A model generated the notes under the pieces. That model was not told where the DNA came from and ran no database searches. It worked only from the letters and a program-made list of their open reading frames with translations. This document shows, piece by piece, positions 9,198 to 19,557 of a DNA stretch of 64,000 bases; the stretch's first letter is position 1, and the number at the start of each line of letters is the position of its first letter. The DNA is taken from the NCBI RefSeq assembly GCF_005280255.1, contig NZ_CP040018.1, positions 1,364,001-1,428,000 of the forward strand, read 5' to 3'. The stretch comes from Arthrobacter sp. 24S4-2 (lineage in GTDB: Bacteria; Actinomycetota; Actinomycetes; Actinomycetales; Micrococcaceae). The position numbers and the translations under genes are program-made.

Positions 9198-10181
9198 CTA
9201 GTCAGGAGATGAACCGGGGTCGAAGGACACCGGTGCAGGGAAACTTTGCAGGGGGCCGCTGACGGGGAATACACCGGTCAGCGGAAAATCCAGATGGAAA
9301 GCTGAAATCAAGGCGGACCCGCCGGGGCCGGCGCCTGCAGACTGGCTGGCTCCGGAAGCGGAACCCGGCACAGCCGGAAGTTCATATGGGCCCGGAACGC
9401 CGTCACCATTACCGGGGGATTCAATGCCGCCGGCAGGCACGCCGGGAAAATGGACTGACCCCGGGCCGGCGGTCGGCAACAACGAGGCGGCCCCCGGTGT
9501 GACTGACAGCCCGGAACCGACGGGAAAGGCGGTAAGCGCCCCGGTCAGGGCTAGTTCGACGTCGGCAACCAAACCGCCGTCGAAAGCGGAAGTATCCGGA
9601 GTAGCCGGGAGGCGCGGGGGCACGGTTCCGGTGTCTGGAAGGGGCAGCGCATCAATGCCTGGCAACAGTTCCCCGACCGGCACAAGTATCGGGTCAAGGG
9701 CGGGGACGGCGTCGCTCGCGGCGGGTAAAACCGTTTGACCGGTTTCGGCCACCGTGGTGTCCGCGGCCGCGACCACCGGTGCGATAACACTGCCGACAGT
9801 GCCTGAAGGCACAATCTGGTCCACCACCGGAGCAGCTTCGATGAGATAGTCGACGGTGCCTGTTGCGGCACCGGTGAGAGGCTGGAGCAAACCATCCGGT
9901 TCGGGGGTCGCTGACTGGACAGGAGCTGTGGCGGCAGCTCGTTCCGGCGCCGTCTCATTACTGGCGGCGCGTCCTGCGGAGGCCCGCGTGGCCTCGACGG
10001 AGGTGGTCCCTGCACCGGCAATCGAGGAAACGGATGAGCTGATGCCGCCCAGTAGGGAACCGGGATCTGAGGCCGAATCGGCGCTGGCGAGGGGGGCTGA
10101 AAGTGCAAGCCACGCTGTGGCGGCCGCGCCTGCAAGAAGCAAAGGGCGGAGCGTGCGCCATGGCAAACGTGCTGAGTCCAT
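9198..10181 (-). CDS. Secreted Pro/Ala/Gly/Val-rich protein of unknown function
   Basis: The 327-residue protein has an N-terminal signal peptide (MDSARLPWRTLRPLLLAGAA, then TAWLALSAPLASA). The low-complexity mature region is rich in Pro, Val, Ala and Gly, with phrases such as VVDQIVPSGTVGSVIAPVV and LVPVGELLPGIDALPLPD. No known domain, sorting signal or catalytic motif is seen. The ATG at 10181 is preferred because a G-rich RBS (GGGGG) lies about 8 bases upstream. It sits 84 bases upstream of the LAXTG repeat protein on the same strand, so the two may be co-expressed envelope proteins; this is inference. Confidence 0.65.
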   Translation of the reverse strand: MDSARLPWRTLRPLLLAGAAATAWLALSAPLASADSASDPGSLLGGISSSVSSIAGAGTTSVEATRASAGRAASNETAPERAAATAPVQSATPEPDGLLQPLTGAATGTVDYLIEAAPVVDQIVPSGTVGSVIAPVVAAADTTVAETGQTVLPAASDAVPALDPILVPVGELLPGIDALPLPDTGTVPPRLPATPDTSAFDGGLVADVELALTGALTAFPVGSGLSVTPGAASLLPTAGPGSVHFPGVPAGGIESPGNGDGVPGPYELPAVPGSASGASQSAGAGPGGSALISAFHLDFPLTGVFPVSGPLQSFPAPVSFDPGSSPD

Positions 10182-10324
10182 CCGCAACACCCCCACAGGC
10201 TCCCCGAAAATTCGACGATTGGCTACAGCCTAGGCACGATCAACTGCCGGAGTCCAGAGTTTTCGGCTAATAATCCGGCGACTTGATTATTGGTTCCGGG
10301 GTTGGAGCAGGGCAGCACGGGAGG

Positions 10325-11395
10325 TCAGCGGGCATCATTCGGGTACGTGATGCCGAGCTGCGCACGCACGCCATCGAACAGCCTCATCACATTCACCGAG
10401 TCTTCGAGCGGCATTACAGGACTTTCCGTGAGCCCCTGTTGAATGCACCGGGTGACCTCGCGGAGCTCGTAGGTGTAGCCCCGGCCGACCACCTCGAAGC
10501 GTTCAGTCCGCGGATCCTCCATGCCGATTCTGACCAGGATTTCCTTCGGATTGTTCACGGAACCGATGGTCTGCAAATACCCCAGGCTTCCGGCGACCGT
10601 GGCTGCCCGCGGCCCGTAGGCCGTGAGGGACGATGTCAGCTGGGCCTGAGCTCCGTGGTGGTATCCGAGCGTCAACGCATTCTGGGCGTCCACGCCGTCG
10701 TCGTTCACGGTGCCTGTGGCACTGACTGTCTGCGGCAATCCCAAAGTCCCCAGAGCCCAAAGCAGGGGGTAAACGGTCAGGTCCAGGAGTGCGCCGCCGC
10801 CATCCTTGAGGGCCCAGATACGTGCGGTGGGGGAGTATACCGCCGGGAAGCCCAGGTCCGCGGTGACCCACTGAACTGCCCCGATTTCCCCGGATGCCGC
10901 GATTTCAAAGGCGCGCTGCATGCTGGGCAGGAACCGGCTCCACATGGCTTCCATGAGGAACAGCTTCTTGGACCGTGCGGCGGCCACGAGTTCGGCGGCT
11001 TCCCGCGCATTGATTGTCAGGGCCTTCTCGCACAAGACGTGCTTGCCTGCCTGGAGTGCGGCCAGGGCGACTTCAAAGTGCTGGGCGTGGGGCGTCGCCA
11101 CGTAGACAACGTCCACCGAGTCGTCGGAGAGGAGCCGCTGGTAACCGGGCGTGCCGGCGTCGTCACCGTACGCCTTGGCAAAGCCGTATTCCGTGCCGAA
11201 CGTGTCAGCCGAAGCCTGGCTTCGGGAACTGACCGCATAGAGCTCGGCGTCCGAGAGCAGGGCGAGGTCCTGCGCTACAGCCCGGGCAATACCGCCCGTG
11301 GCCACCACTCCCCACCGCAGCGTAGCTCCGGTGGCGGAACGGGGATCCTGGTCGGACTGGCTGAACAGCCACGGCTTCGCGATGGGGGCATTCAT
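10325..11395 (-). CDS. Gfo/Idh/MocA family NAD(P)-dependent oxidoreductase
   Basis: The 356-residue protein has an N-terminal Rossmann domain (RWGVVATGGIARAVAQDLAL), the family motif CEKALTINAREA (EKP-like, with Ala for Pro), and a C-terminal alpha/beta domain with YPLLWALGTLG. Family members oxidise or reduce sugars, inositols or related cyclic dihydrodiols with NAD(P). The substrate cannot be read from the sequence. It is probably monocistronic, as the upstream ABC pair ends in its own hairpin at 11508-11547. Confidence 0.9.
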   Translation of the reverse strand: MNAPIAKPWLFSQSDQDPRSATGATLRWGVVATGGIARAVAQDLALLSDAELYAVSSRSQASADTFGTEYGFAKAYGDDAGTPGYQRLLSDDSVDVVYVATPHAQHFEVALAALQAGKHVLCEKALTINAREAAELVAAARSKKLFLMEAMWSRFLPSMQRAFEIAASGEIGAVQWVTADLGFPAVYSPTARIWALKDGGGALLDLTVYPLLWALGTLGLPQTVSATGTVNDDGVDAQNALTLGYHHGAQAQLTSSLTAYGPRAATVAGSLGYLQTIGSVNNPKEILVRIGMEDPRTERFEVVGRGYTYELREVTRCIQQGLTESPVMPLEDSVNVMRLFDGVRAQLGITYPNDAR

Positions 11396-11507
11396 TCTGA
11401 CATCCTCTCATTCAGCTGAGAGATGGTTGGGAAACTATCCGCAGGAATTGAGAGAGCGTCCGAATATTTCGTGCGAAAAGTGATGGAGGGTCGGGTTAAA
11501 CGCTGCA

Positions 11508-11547
11508 GGAGCTGAGAGAGGGTTTGAATCAGCCCTCTCTCAGCTCC
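11508..11547 (-). terminator. Terminator hairpin of the MacB/FtsX-type ABC operon
   Basis: A perfect 15-bp inverted repeat (GGAGCTGAGAGAGGG at 11508-11522 with its complement at 11533-11547, 10-base loop) lies 51 bases past the stop of the minus-strand ATPase gene. Confidence 0.7.
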
Positions 11548-11597
11548 CGCGTCTGCCGCGTCTGCCGCAGCCGACGCTCCCGCATCCGCTGCCTACG

Positions 11598-12329
<732 letters not shown>

Positions 12330-12331
12330 GG

Positions 12332-13789
12332 CTACTCTCCTCGGAGGACTTCGATGGGGCGGATGCGGGCGGTAAGGAGTGCGGGAACCAGGGCGCCGAT
12401 GATGGCCACGCCGAACACTGCAGCGATGCCCGCCGCGATCACCCCGGGGGAGGCGCTCGCGGTGACGGTGGTCAGGAGCTGGGACGCTCCGCCGAACGGA
12501 CCCCCGGAGGGAAGACCGGCGCCGCCGCCGGGGAAGCCGGCCGCCCCGCCGGGAATGCCGCGTCCGGTGGTTGCCGCCGTCGTCGTGGATGAATTGGAGC
12601 TGATCAGTGCGGAGGCAATGCCTCCGCTGGCGAAGGACGCGACGGCGGCACCCACCACGCTGCCCATGGCGACCACCACGAGCGCTTCCAGGACGAACTG
12701 GAGTCCGATGGTGCGGTTGGGGGCGCCGATTGCCTTGAGCACACCGATTTCACGACGGCGCTCGCGGACCAGCATCACCATGATCAGGAGGATGATCAGG
12801 CCGGCCGTGCCCAGCGCGGCGACGAAGGCGATCAACGAGATGTTCTTGACGCTGTTCAGGGAGCTGACGGCCGTCTCAAGGTTGCGCTGGCCCTGGGTGA
12901 CATCGGCCTTGTCCGCGCCGAGGGCGCTCTGGAGTGCGGTCTTGGCGGCGTCCACGTTCTCCATGCTGTTCACGGTCACGATCATCGTGGACAGCTCACC
13001 CGGCAGTGCGGCCAGGGTCTGGGCGGAGGGGAGCGTTACGTAGAGGGCGTTGTTGCCGAAGGCGGTTCCGGCGTCGAACAGGCCGGCAACCGTGTAGGTC
13101 TTGTCATTGATGGTGAACGTGGAGCCCACCTTGAGGCCGTTCTTCTCGGCGAGGGTGGTGCCCAGGAGCGCATTGGTTGACTCAGCGGTGTAGTCGCCCA
13201 GGCCGGAACCTTCGGTGATCGCCAGGGCCTTGCCCGTGCTGTCCACCTCGGCGCCGATTCCGGTGGCGGTGATGGGCAGGGACATGGTCCGTGCCGGCTG
13301 CGTGGTGCCGGTTGATCCGGTGGTTCCCTGGCTGGCCTGGTTGCGGTTGCCGAGCGTTCCGGCGTCGATGGCGGCAGTGAGGCTGGTGGTCAGCGTGGTG
13401 GTGGTCTGGCCGCCGGGTCCGCCCTGGCTTCCGCCGGGTCCGGTTGCCTGGGTGCCGCCTGCCGCTTGTGCGGCGGCTGCGGCTGCGTTGCGCAGGCGCA
13501 GCGCCTTGGTGCCTACCACGCTGGTCACGTTGGGCACCGCTGCCGCCGTGGCGGCCTGTTCAGCCGTGAGCGGCTCGCCGCCGCCTTCGAAGCCCTGGCC
13601 GCCGGCCGGATTGACCGTCAGGACTGTGCCCACCGAGGCGTTCAGTTCGGTGACTTTGGCGGCCACTGCCTGGTTGGCGACCAGCATGGACAGTGCCAGG
13701 CCGATTGCCACGGCCAACACCGCCACCACGGCCCCGGTTCGGACCTTGTTTCTGAAGGCATTGCCTACGCTTCGGGCGAGGACGCTCAC
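12332..13789 (-). CDS. ABC transporter permease with MacB-PCD and FtsX domains
   Basis: The 485-residue protein has one N-terminal membrane helix (GAVVAVLAVAIGLALSMLV), an extracytoplasmic periplasmic-core-like domain (about residues 45-300) and a C-terminal FtsX domain with three more helices (IALFVAALGTAGLIILLI-like segment, VVVAMGSVVGAAVASF, GVIAAGIAAVFGVAIIG). A Gly/Pro-rich loop (RGIPGGAAGFPGGGAG) interrupts the last extracytoplasmic loop. It precedes its ATPase by 2 bases. Such MacB-like pairs usually export or act mechanically on the envelope; no cognate adaptor is visible nearby. Confidence 0.9.
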   Translation of the reverse strand: MSVLARSVGNAFRNKVRTGAVVAVLAVAIGLALSMLVANQAVAAKVTELNASVGTVLTVNPAGGQGFEGGGEPLTAEQAATAAAVPNVTSVVGTKALRLRNAAAAAAQAAGGTQATGPGGSQGGPGGQTTTTLTTSLTAAIDAGTLGNRNQASQGTTGSTGTTQPARTMSLPITATGIGAEVDSTGKALAITEGSGLGDYTAESTNALLGTTLAEKNGLKVGSTFTINDKTYTVAGLFDAGTAFGNNALYVTLPSAQTLAALPGELSTMIVTVNSMENVDAAKTALQSALGADKADVTQGQRNLETAVSSLNSVKNISLIAFVAALGTAGLIILLIMVMLVRERRREIGVLKAIGAPNRTIGLQFVLEALVVVAMGSVVGAAVASFASGGIASALISSNSSTTTAATTGRGIPGGAAGFPGGGAGLPSGGPFGGASQLLTTVTASASPGVIAAGIAAVFGVAIIGALVPALLTARIRPIEVLRGE

Positions 13790-13926
13790 GGTACTCCTAG
13801 GATCTCTGGCCGGACGGGATGGCCGGCTTGCTGATCCAACAGTGGTGCGCGCTGCTGTGCGGAGGACGGGCTGAAGCTATGTTTGCGCTGTGAAAGGGCC
13901 GGGCCGGTGCAATCCGGGGAAGGCAA

Positions 13927-13962
13927 GAGCCCCGGACCACCCTTTCAGGTGAGCCGGGGCTC
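13927..13962 (-). terminator. Hairpin after the sugar-binding-protein gene
   Basis: GAGCCCCGG (13927-13935) pairs with CCGGGGCTC (13954-13962), 30 bases past the stop of the minus-strand binding-protein gene. A second perfect palindrome, GGCTGCAGCTGCAGCC, lies at 13965-13980. Confidence 0.6.
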
Positions 13963-13991
13963 CTGGCTGCAGCTGCAGCCGTCAGTGCGGA

Positions 13992-15089
13992 TTACTTGGT
14001 GATCGGTCCCAAAACCGGATCGTCCACGTAGGCCGTCTTGACGTTCTCCTTGGTCACGATGACCGGATCCAGCAGGTAGGCCGGAACGGTCTTGACCGTG
14101 TTGTTGTAGGACTTGTCATCGTTGATCTCAGGCGTCTTGCCGGCCTGGATGTCCTTGACCATGGTGATCGCGTGCTCAACGAGCTTGCGGGTGTCCTTGT
14201 TGATGGTGGAGTACTGCTCGCCGGCCATGATGGACTTGACGGACTCAACTTCGGAGTCCTGGCCGGTGATGATAGGAAGCGGCTTGCCGGCAGCCTTGAC
14301 GGACGTCAGGACTGCACGCGCCAGGGTGTCGTTCGGGGACAGGACGCCGTCCAGGGAAGCGGTGCCGTAGCTGCCGGTCAGCAGGGTGTCGGCCCGACGC
14401 TGGGCGTTCTCAGCCTTCCAGCCCTGGGTAACAGCCTGCTCGAAGGACTTCTGGCCTGACAGGACCTTCAGCGTTCCGTCATCGATCTTCGGCTTCAGGA
14501 TGCTCATGGCGCCGTCGAAGAAGACCTTCGCGTTGGCGTCATCCGGGGAACCGGCGAACAGTTCGATGTTGTACGGGCCGGAAGGCTTCTTGGCCTTCAT
14601 GCCGTCCAACAGCGCCTGGCCCTGGAGTTCACCCACCTTGAAGTTGTCGTATGCCACGTAGTAGTCCACGTTCGCGGTGTTCAGGAGCAGGCGGTCGTAG
14701 GCGATGATGGTGGCGCCGGAGTCCTTGGCCTGCTTGAGCTGGGTACCCAGCTGGGCGCCGTCGATGGCACCCACGATGATGACCTTTGCACCCTTGGTGA
14801 CCATGGCGCTGATCTGGTTCTGCTGCTCGGAGACGCCGCCGTTGGCGAACTGGACGTCGGCCTTGAAGCCGGCACCGTTCAGGCCGTCGTTGAACAGCTT
14901 CTCGGCCAGCACCCAGTTTTCACTGGTCTTCTGGGGGAGCGCGACGCCGATCGAGGAGTTCTTGGGGAATGCCTCGCCGCCGCTGCTACCACCCGTGGTG
15001 CCGGTTTCGGCGCGGCCGCAGGCTGTCAGCGCCAGTGCCGCAATAGCAGCGATCGCTGCTGCCTTTCCTGCTTTACCAATCATTTGCAT
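13992..15089 (-). CDS. chvE: Sugar ABC transporter substrate-binding lipoprotein, ChvE type
   Basis: The 365-residue lipoprotein (lipobox LTAC after a hydrophobic stretch) belongs to periplasmic-binding-protein family 4 (PF13407). Motifs include VALPQKTSENWVLAEK, YDRLLLNTANVDYYVAYDN and LSPNDTLARAV. It resembles ChvE/MmsA-system receptors, which bind galactose, arabinose, xylose or glucose. It is the last gene of the operon (mmsA, mmsB, then this), 51 bases after the permease. The exact sugar is not readable. The symbol is by similarity of system. Confidence 0.88.
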   Translation of the reverse strand: MQMIGKAGKAAAIAAIAALALTACGRAETGTTGGSSGGEAFPKNSSIGVALPQKTSENWVLAEKLFNDGLNGAGFKADVQFANGGVSEQQNQISAMVTKGAKVIIVGAIDGAQLGTQLKQAKDSGATIIAYDRLLLNTANVDYYVAYDNFKVGELQGQALLDGMKAKKPSGPYNIELFAGSPDDANAKVFFDGAMSILKPKIDDGTLKVLSGQKSFEQAVTQGWKAENAQRRADTLLTGSYGTASLDGVLSPNDTLARAVLTSVKAAGKPLPIITGQDSEVESVKSIMAGEQYSTINKDTRKLVEHAITMVKDIQAGKTPEINDDKSYNNTVKTVPAYLLDPVIVTKENVKTAYVDDPVLGPITK

Positions 15090-15140
15090 TGCTTGGTTCG
15101 CTTTCTTTAGATGGTGTGCGGAGATTCGTGGGGAAGCCGC

Positions 15141-16412
15141 TCAGGCTTCCTTGTGGATGACGTCCTTGGTGGCTGTGGTCTCGTCCGGCTGCAGCTCAGT
15201 GCTGCTGCGGCCGAAGTTCTTCATCATCATGCCGATGATCGACTTCTTGCCCTGGGTCTTGTTGTAGACGTCGAAGGCAACGGCGATCAGGAGGACCAGG
15301 CCCTTGATGATCTGCGTGAGGTCGGCACCGACGCCGAGGAGCTGCAGGCCGTTGTTCAGCACGGCCATCACCAGGCCACCGACGATCGAGCCGATCACAG
15401 TGCCCACGCCGCCGGTCACGGCGGCGCCGCCGATGAACACGGCTGCGATGGCGTCCAGTTCCCAGCCGACGCCGTCAAACGGGCCCGAGGCAGTGGAACG
15501 GCCGACGAAGATCATGCCGGCCAGGCCGGCCAGGATGGACATGTTCATCATCACCAGGAAGTTGACCTTCTTGGACTGGACGCCGGAGAGCTCGGCGGCG
15601 TGCCGGTTGCCGCCTACTGCGTAGATGTGGCGGCCGACGATGGTCTTGGAGGAGATGAAACCGTAGATGATGACCAGGACGGCCAGGATCAGGCCCGGAA
15701 TCGGGAAGGACGTGCCCGGACGGCCGGTGGCGAACAGGTACGTGGCGTAGAGGATGGCGCCGCAGATCAGGACCAGCTTGAGGATCATCACCCAGGATTC
15801 GGGGACTTCGGCACCGAGCGCTATTGCCCGGCGGCGTGAACGGACTTCGCTGAAGATCACGAAGGCCACGGCCAACAGGCCCAGGAGCAGCGTGAGGTTG
15901 TTGTACCCGGTGCTGGGTCCCACCTCGGGGAGGTAGCCGGATCCGAGGTACTGGAAGTCGCTGGGGACCGGGATGGTGTTGGACTTGCCCACGAACTGGT
16001 TGAAGCCGCGGAAGAGCAGCATGCCGGCAAGGGTCACGATGAAGGCGGGGATGCCCACATAGGCGGTCCAGAACCCTTGCCAGGCCCCGATCAGCGCCCC
16101 GAGGGCCAGGCCCAGCAGCACGCCGAGGTACCAGGGGATGCCCCAGTCACGGATCGCGAGGGCCACGCTGACGCCGACGAAGGCCGCCACGGAGCCGACG
16201 GAGAGGTCGATGTGGCCGGCAATGATCACCAGGACCATGCCGATGGCGAGGATCAGGATGTAGGAGTTGCCGTTGAAGAGGTTGATGACGTTGCCCGGGG
16301 TGAGCGTGCGCCCCTCGGTGAAAATCTGGAAGAAGACGATCAGTGCAACCAGGGCGAAGATCATGCCGAATTGGCGGGTGTTGCCGCCAAAGAGCTTCTT
16401 GAGCGCGTTCAT
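15141..16412 (-). CDS. mmsB: Multiple-sugar ABC transporter permease, MmsB/GguB type
   Basis: The 423-residue permease has about ten membrane helices and the BPD_transp_2 signature ([20 protein letters not shown] and [20 protein letters not shown]). Length and the extended central loop match MmsB/GguB/XylH rather than short RbsC. It imports a monosaccharide together with the ATPase upstream (45-base gap) and the binding protein downstream. A Thr/Glu-rich hydrophilic C-terminus ([12 protein letters not shown]) is cytoplasmic. Confidence 0.92.
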   Translation of the reverse strand: MNALKKLFGGNTRQFGMIFALVALIVFFQIFTEGRTLTPGNVINLFNGNSYILILAIGMVLVIIAGHIDLSVGSVAAFVGVSVALAIRDWGIPWYLGVLLGLALGALIGAWQGFWTAYVGIPAFIVTLAGMLLFRGFNQFVGKSNTIPVPSDFQYLGSGYLPEVGPSTGYNNLTLLLGLLAVAFVIFSEVRSRRRAIALGAEVPESWVMILKLVLICGAILYATYLFATGRPGTSFPIPGLILAVLVIIYGFISSKTIVGRHIYAVGGNRHAAELSGVQSKKVNFLVMMNMSILAGLAGMIFVGRSTASGPFDGVGWELDAIAAVFIGGAAVTGGVGTVIGSIVGGLVMAVLNNGLQLLGVGADLTQIIKGLVLLIAVAFDVYNKTQGKKSIIGMMMKNFGRSSTELQPDETTATKDVIHKEA

Positions 16413-16457
16413 TGTTTCGGTCCTTGTGTCTGGAAGGTTCTGGAGGTATCCACAGGG

Positions 16458-18020
16458 TCAGGCGGCGGTGGTCTTGCGGGCGGATGTCATGAGCTTCATC
16501 AGGCTTTCCTGGCTGGCGTCATCCTTGTCCAGGACCCCTGTGATGGCGCCTTCGAAGATGGTGTAGATGCGGTCGGAGAGGCCCAGCAGCTCGGGCAGCT
16601 CGGAGGAAATCACGATCACTCCCTTGCCCTGGTTGGCCAGCTGCTGGATGATGCCGTAAATCTCGTACTTGGCGCCGACGTCGATGCCGCGGGTGGGCTC
16701 GTCAAGAATCAGCAGGTCGGGGTCGGTGAACATCCATTTCGCGAGCACCACTTTCTGCTGGTTGCCGCCCGAGAGCTTGGATACGCCTTCCTCCACTGAG
16801 GGCGTCTTGGTCCGCAGCGATTTGCGGTACTGTTCCGCAACGGTGAACTCCTTGTTGGTATCCACCACGTTGTGCTTGCTGATCTTCTTCAGGTTGGCCG
16901 CAACGGTGGTGGTCTTGATGTCGTCCAGGAGGTTCAGTCCCAGGGACTTTCGGTCCTCCGTGACGTAACCCAGTCCGCTGTCGATCGCCTGGCGTACGGT
17001 GCGGAGCGTGACTTCCTTGCCGTCCTTGTAGATCTGGCCCGAGATGAACCGCCCGTACGAGCGGCCGAACACCGAGCGTGCCAGCTCGGTCCGGCCGGCG
17101 CCCATCAGCCCGGCGAAACCGACGATCTCGCCGCGCCGGACGAAGAAGTTGGAGTTCTTGCAGACCATACGGTCCTGGATCTGCGGGTGGCCCACGTTCC
17201 AGTCCTTGACCTCGAAGAACACCTCGCCGATCTTGGGTTCGTGGTCCGGGAAGCGCGATTCCAGCGTCCGGCCCACCATGCCCTTGATGATGCGGTCCTC
17301 GTCAACGCCGTCGGCCTTCACATCGAGGGTCTCGATGGACTTGCCGTCACGGATGATGGTGATGGAGTCGGCGATCTGTTCGATCTCGTTGAGCTTGTGG
17401 GAAATGATGATGGACGTGATGCCGCGGCCCTTGAGCCCCAGCATGAGGTCCAGCAGGTGCTGGGAGTCGGATTCGTTCAGCGCCGCCGTGGGCTCGTCCA
17501 GAATCAGGAGTTTTACCGACTTGCTCAGTGCCTTGGCGATTTCCACGAGCTGTTGCTTGCCGACGCCGATTTCCTTGATGGCGGTATCGGGGTCTTCGCG
17601 CAGTCCCACCCTGGCCAGCAGCTCCCTGGAACGGGTCCGTGCCTCGGCCCAGTCGATCACGCCGCGCTTGGTGGGTTCGTTGCCCAGGAAGATGTTCTCC
17701 ATGATGGACAGCTCGGGGATCAGCGCGAGTTCCTGGTGGATGATCACGATGCCGGCATGCTCGCTGGCGCGGATGTCCTTGAACTGCTGAACCTCGTTTT
17801 GGTAGACGATGTCGCCGTCGTAGCTGCCGTACGGATATACGCCGGACAGGACTTTCATGAGGGTGGACTTGCCGGCGCCGTTCTCACCACAGATTGCGTG
17901 GATCTCGCCGGCCTTCACCCGCAGGCTTACCTCGGCCAAAGCTTTAACGCCGGGGAATTCCTTGGTGATGGAGCGCATCTCGAGAAGTATCGGATCGCTT
18001 TGCGTGTTCTGGGACGTCAT
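16458..18020 (-). CDS. mmsA: Multiple-sugar ABC transporter ATPase (two ABC domains), MmsA/GguA type
   Basis: The 520-residue tandem ATPase has a first domain with Walker [27 protein letters not shown] and Walker [14 protein letters not shown]. The second has a degenerate Walker A ([10 protein letters not shown]), signature [15 protein letters not shown] and [14 protein letters not shown]. This is the sugar-importer class (RbsA/MglA/XylG/MmsA). It is the first gene of the transporter operon and has a sigma-70-like promoter overlapped by a box also found upstream of the ROK gene, implying repression by that protein. Confidence 0.95.
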   Translation of the reverse strand: MTSQNTQSDPILLEMRSITKEFPGVKALAEVSLRVKAGEIHAICGENGAGKSTLMKVLSGVYPYGSYDGDIVYQNEVQQFKDIRASEHAGIVIIHQELALIPELSIMENIFLGNEPTKRGVIDWAEARTRSRELLARVGLREDPDTAIKEIGVGKQQLVEIAKALSKSVKLLILDEPTAALNESDSQHLLDLMLGLKGRGITSIIISHKLNEIEQIADSITIIRDGKSIETLDVKADGVDEDRIIKGMVGRTLESRFPDHEPKIGEVFFEVKDWNVGHPQIQDRMVCKNSNFFVRRGEIVGFAGLMGAGRTELARSVFGRSYGRFISGQIYKDGKEVTLRTVRQAIDSGLGYVTEDRKSLGLNLLDDIKTTTVAANLKKISKHNVVDTNKEFTVAEQYRKSLRTKTPSVEEGVSKLSGGNQQKVVLAKWMFTDPDLLILDEPTRGIDVGAKYEIYGIIQQLANQGKGVIVISSELPELLGLSDRIYTIFEGAITGVLDKDDASQESLMKLMTSARKTTAA

Positions 18021-18088
18021 TTGCCCTTACGCCTCCAATGCATGACTTCGTTGTCCGCCCCGCAAACCGCAGGGCCGTCTGATGAAAA

Positions 18089-18130
18089 AGTAAACTGGAT
18101 CACAGGCCTTGTCGTCAAGTCTTTAACGCA
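18089..18130 (-). promoter_or_regulatory. mmsA promoter with overlapping putative ROK operator
   Basis: Read on the minus strand, TTGACG (-35, plus-strand 18113-18118) and TTTACT (-10, 18089-18094) are 18 bases apart. The 17-base box GTCAAGTCTTTAACGCA (18114-18130, plus strand) overlaps the -35. It matches 14 of 17 positions with the box at 19374-19390 upstream of the ROK gene; only the three central bases differ. Confidence 0.6.
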
Positions 18131-18150
18131 ACAGCCCGATAACGAAAACC

Positions 18151-19341
18151 TCAGGAGCGGCGGATCCCTGCATGTTGGAAGACCAGCGCGGCCGCCCCGA
18201 GGGCCTCGGCCCGGTCTCCCAGCGAGGACATCGTCAGGGTGGTGGTTTCACCGATGACAGGCACCGCGTGGCGGACCAGGCCCCGCCGGATGGGATCCAG
18301 CAGCAGGTCTCCCAGTCCAGCCAGCGGGCCGCCCACCACGATGACTTCGGGGTTGATCAGGTTGGCCACGTTGCCCAGCGCGCGGCCCACGGCCAGGCCG
18401 GCGTCGTCCACAACGCGAAGGGTGGCGGAGTCCCGCCCGAGCGCCTTGCGGACCACGTCTTCGGCGCTCAGCGGCTTCTCCTCGCCGCGGCTGAGAAGCT
18501 CGATCATGGTGGTCGTGGAAGCTATGGTTTCCAGGCACCCCCTGTTTCCGCAACGGCAGATGAGGCCATGTTCGTGGATAGTGGCGTGGCCGATTTCGCC
18601 GGTGATGCCCACGTTGCCGTAGTACGGGGCGCCGTTCAGGATCAGCCCGGCACCGATGCCCGAGCCGATCTTCAGGAACATCAGGTTACTGATGCCGCTG
18701 TGGGGTCCCCACGTCACTTCGGACAGGGCGCCGAGATTGGCGTCGTTATCAACAAAGACGGGGAAATTCAGGGTGTCCTCGAGGTGCTGGAGGATGTTGA
18801 TGCCCACCCATTCGGGCAGGATGGCGCCCTGCGCCACGGTGCCGGTGCGGCGGTCGATGGGGCCGGGAATCCCGACGCCGGCACCCACCACCGCGCTGCG
18901 TTCCACGCCGCTTTCTTCCAGCAGTTTGGCCAGCAGGTCGACGGCGGAGCGGATGCCTTCGTCGGCGTGGTGGCCCAGCGGGAGGAGCACCGATTCCTCG
19001 GCGATGATGTGGTAGCTCAGCGTCGCGAGGACCACCCTGAGGTGCCTGCGGCCGAAGTCGATTCCCACGGCAACGGCCCCATTGCTGTTGAGCCGTACGT
19101 TCAGTGCCCGGCGGCCGGAACTCGTGATCGGTTCCGTGGACGCAAGCCCGGCGTCCTGCATGATTTTGACGATGTTGGAGACAGTTGCGGTGGACAGGCC
19201 GGTCTGCCGTGCGAGTTCAGCCTGGGTGGACGGGCCGTTCAGGAGGCACTCGATGATCCGTTGCTGGTTCAGGTGCCTCAAAGCGGACTGGGAACCCGGG
19301 TTCTTGGTTCGGCTCCTCGTTGAGCGCGGTGTTGAGGGCAT
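18151..19341 (-). CDS. ROK family transcriptional repressor of the sugar importer
   Basis: The 396-residue protein has an N-terminal winged HTH (LNQQRIIECLLNGPSTQAEL, then ARQTGLSTATVSNIVKIM) and a C-terminal ROK/sugar-kinase-like domain. That domain has GIDFGRRHLRVVL, VFVDNDANLGALSE, the GEIGHATIHEHG motif and zinc-binding CRCGNRGCLE. This is the XylR/NagC architecture: it binds operator DNA until a sugar ligand releases it. It lies directly upstream of mmsA on the same strand. The shared box in front of both genes suggests it represses itself and the importer; the inducer is unknown. Confidence 0.9.
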   Translation of the reverse strand: MPSTPRSTRSRTKNPGSQSALRHLNQQRIIECLLNGPSTQAELARQTGLSTATVSNIVKIMQDAGLASTEPITSSGRRALNVRLNSNGAVAVGIDFGRRHLRVVLATLSYHIIAEESVLLPLGHHADEGIRSAVDLLAKLLEESGVERSAVVGAGVGIPGPIDRRTGTVAQGAILPEWVGINILQHLEDTLNFPVFVDNDANLGALSEVTWGPHSGISNLMFLKIGSGIGAGLILNGAPYYGNVGITGEIGHATIHEHGLICRCGNRGCLETIASTTTMIELLSRGEEKPLSAEDVVRKALGRDSATLRVVDDAGLAVGRALGNVANLINPEVIVVGGPLAGLGDLLLDPIRRGLVRHAVPVIGETTTLTMSSLGDRAEALGAAALVFQHAGIRRS

Positions 19342-19373
19342 GCAATGAAGCGTGCACCATTCATGCCTTTGTA

Positions 19374-19390
19374 GTCAAGAAGTTAACGCA
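19374..19390 (-). promoter_or_regulatory. Putative ROK operator (autoregulatory site)
   Basis: GTCAAGAAGTTAACGCA lies 33-49 bases upstream of the ROK start. It contains TTGACT on the minus strand (possible -35) and matches the mmsA promoter box at 14 of 17 positions. Confidence 0.5.
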
Positions 19391-19557
19391 TGGCGCCGTT
19401 GCGGTGCCGACAGCGGACGCACGGACGTTCCGCACCGCCTGCCGCGGATATCGGGTGGAAATGCACCTAGGGGCCAGTCTGCACCACTGGCTACGCTGGT
19501 AGGAAGAGAGAGTCCGCGGCCTTCCCGCGGACATCCCGGAGACTTTTTGAGGTGGTA

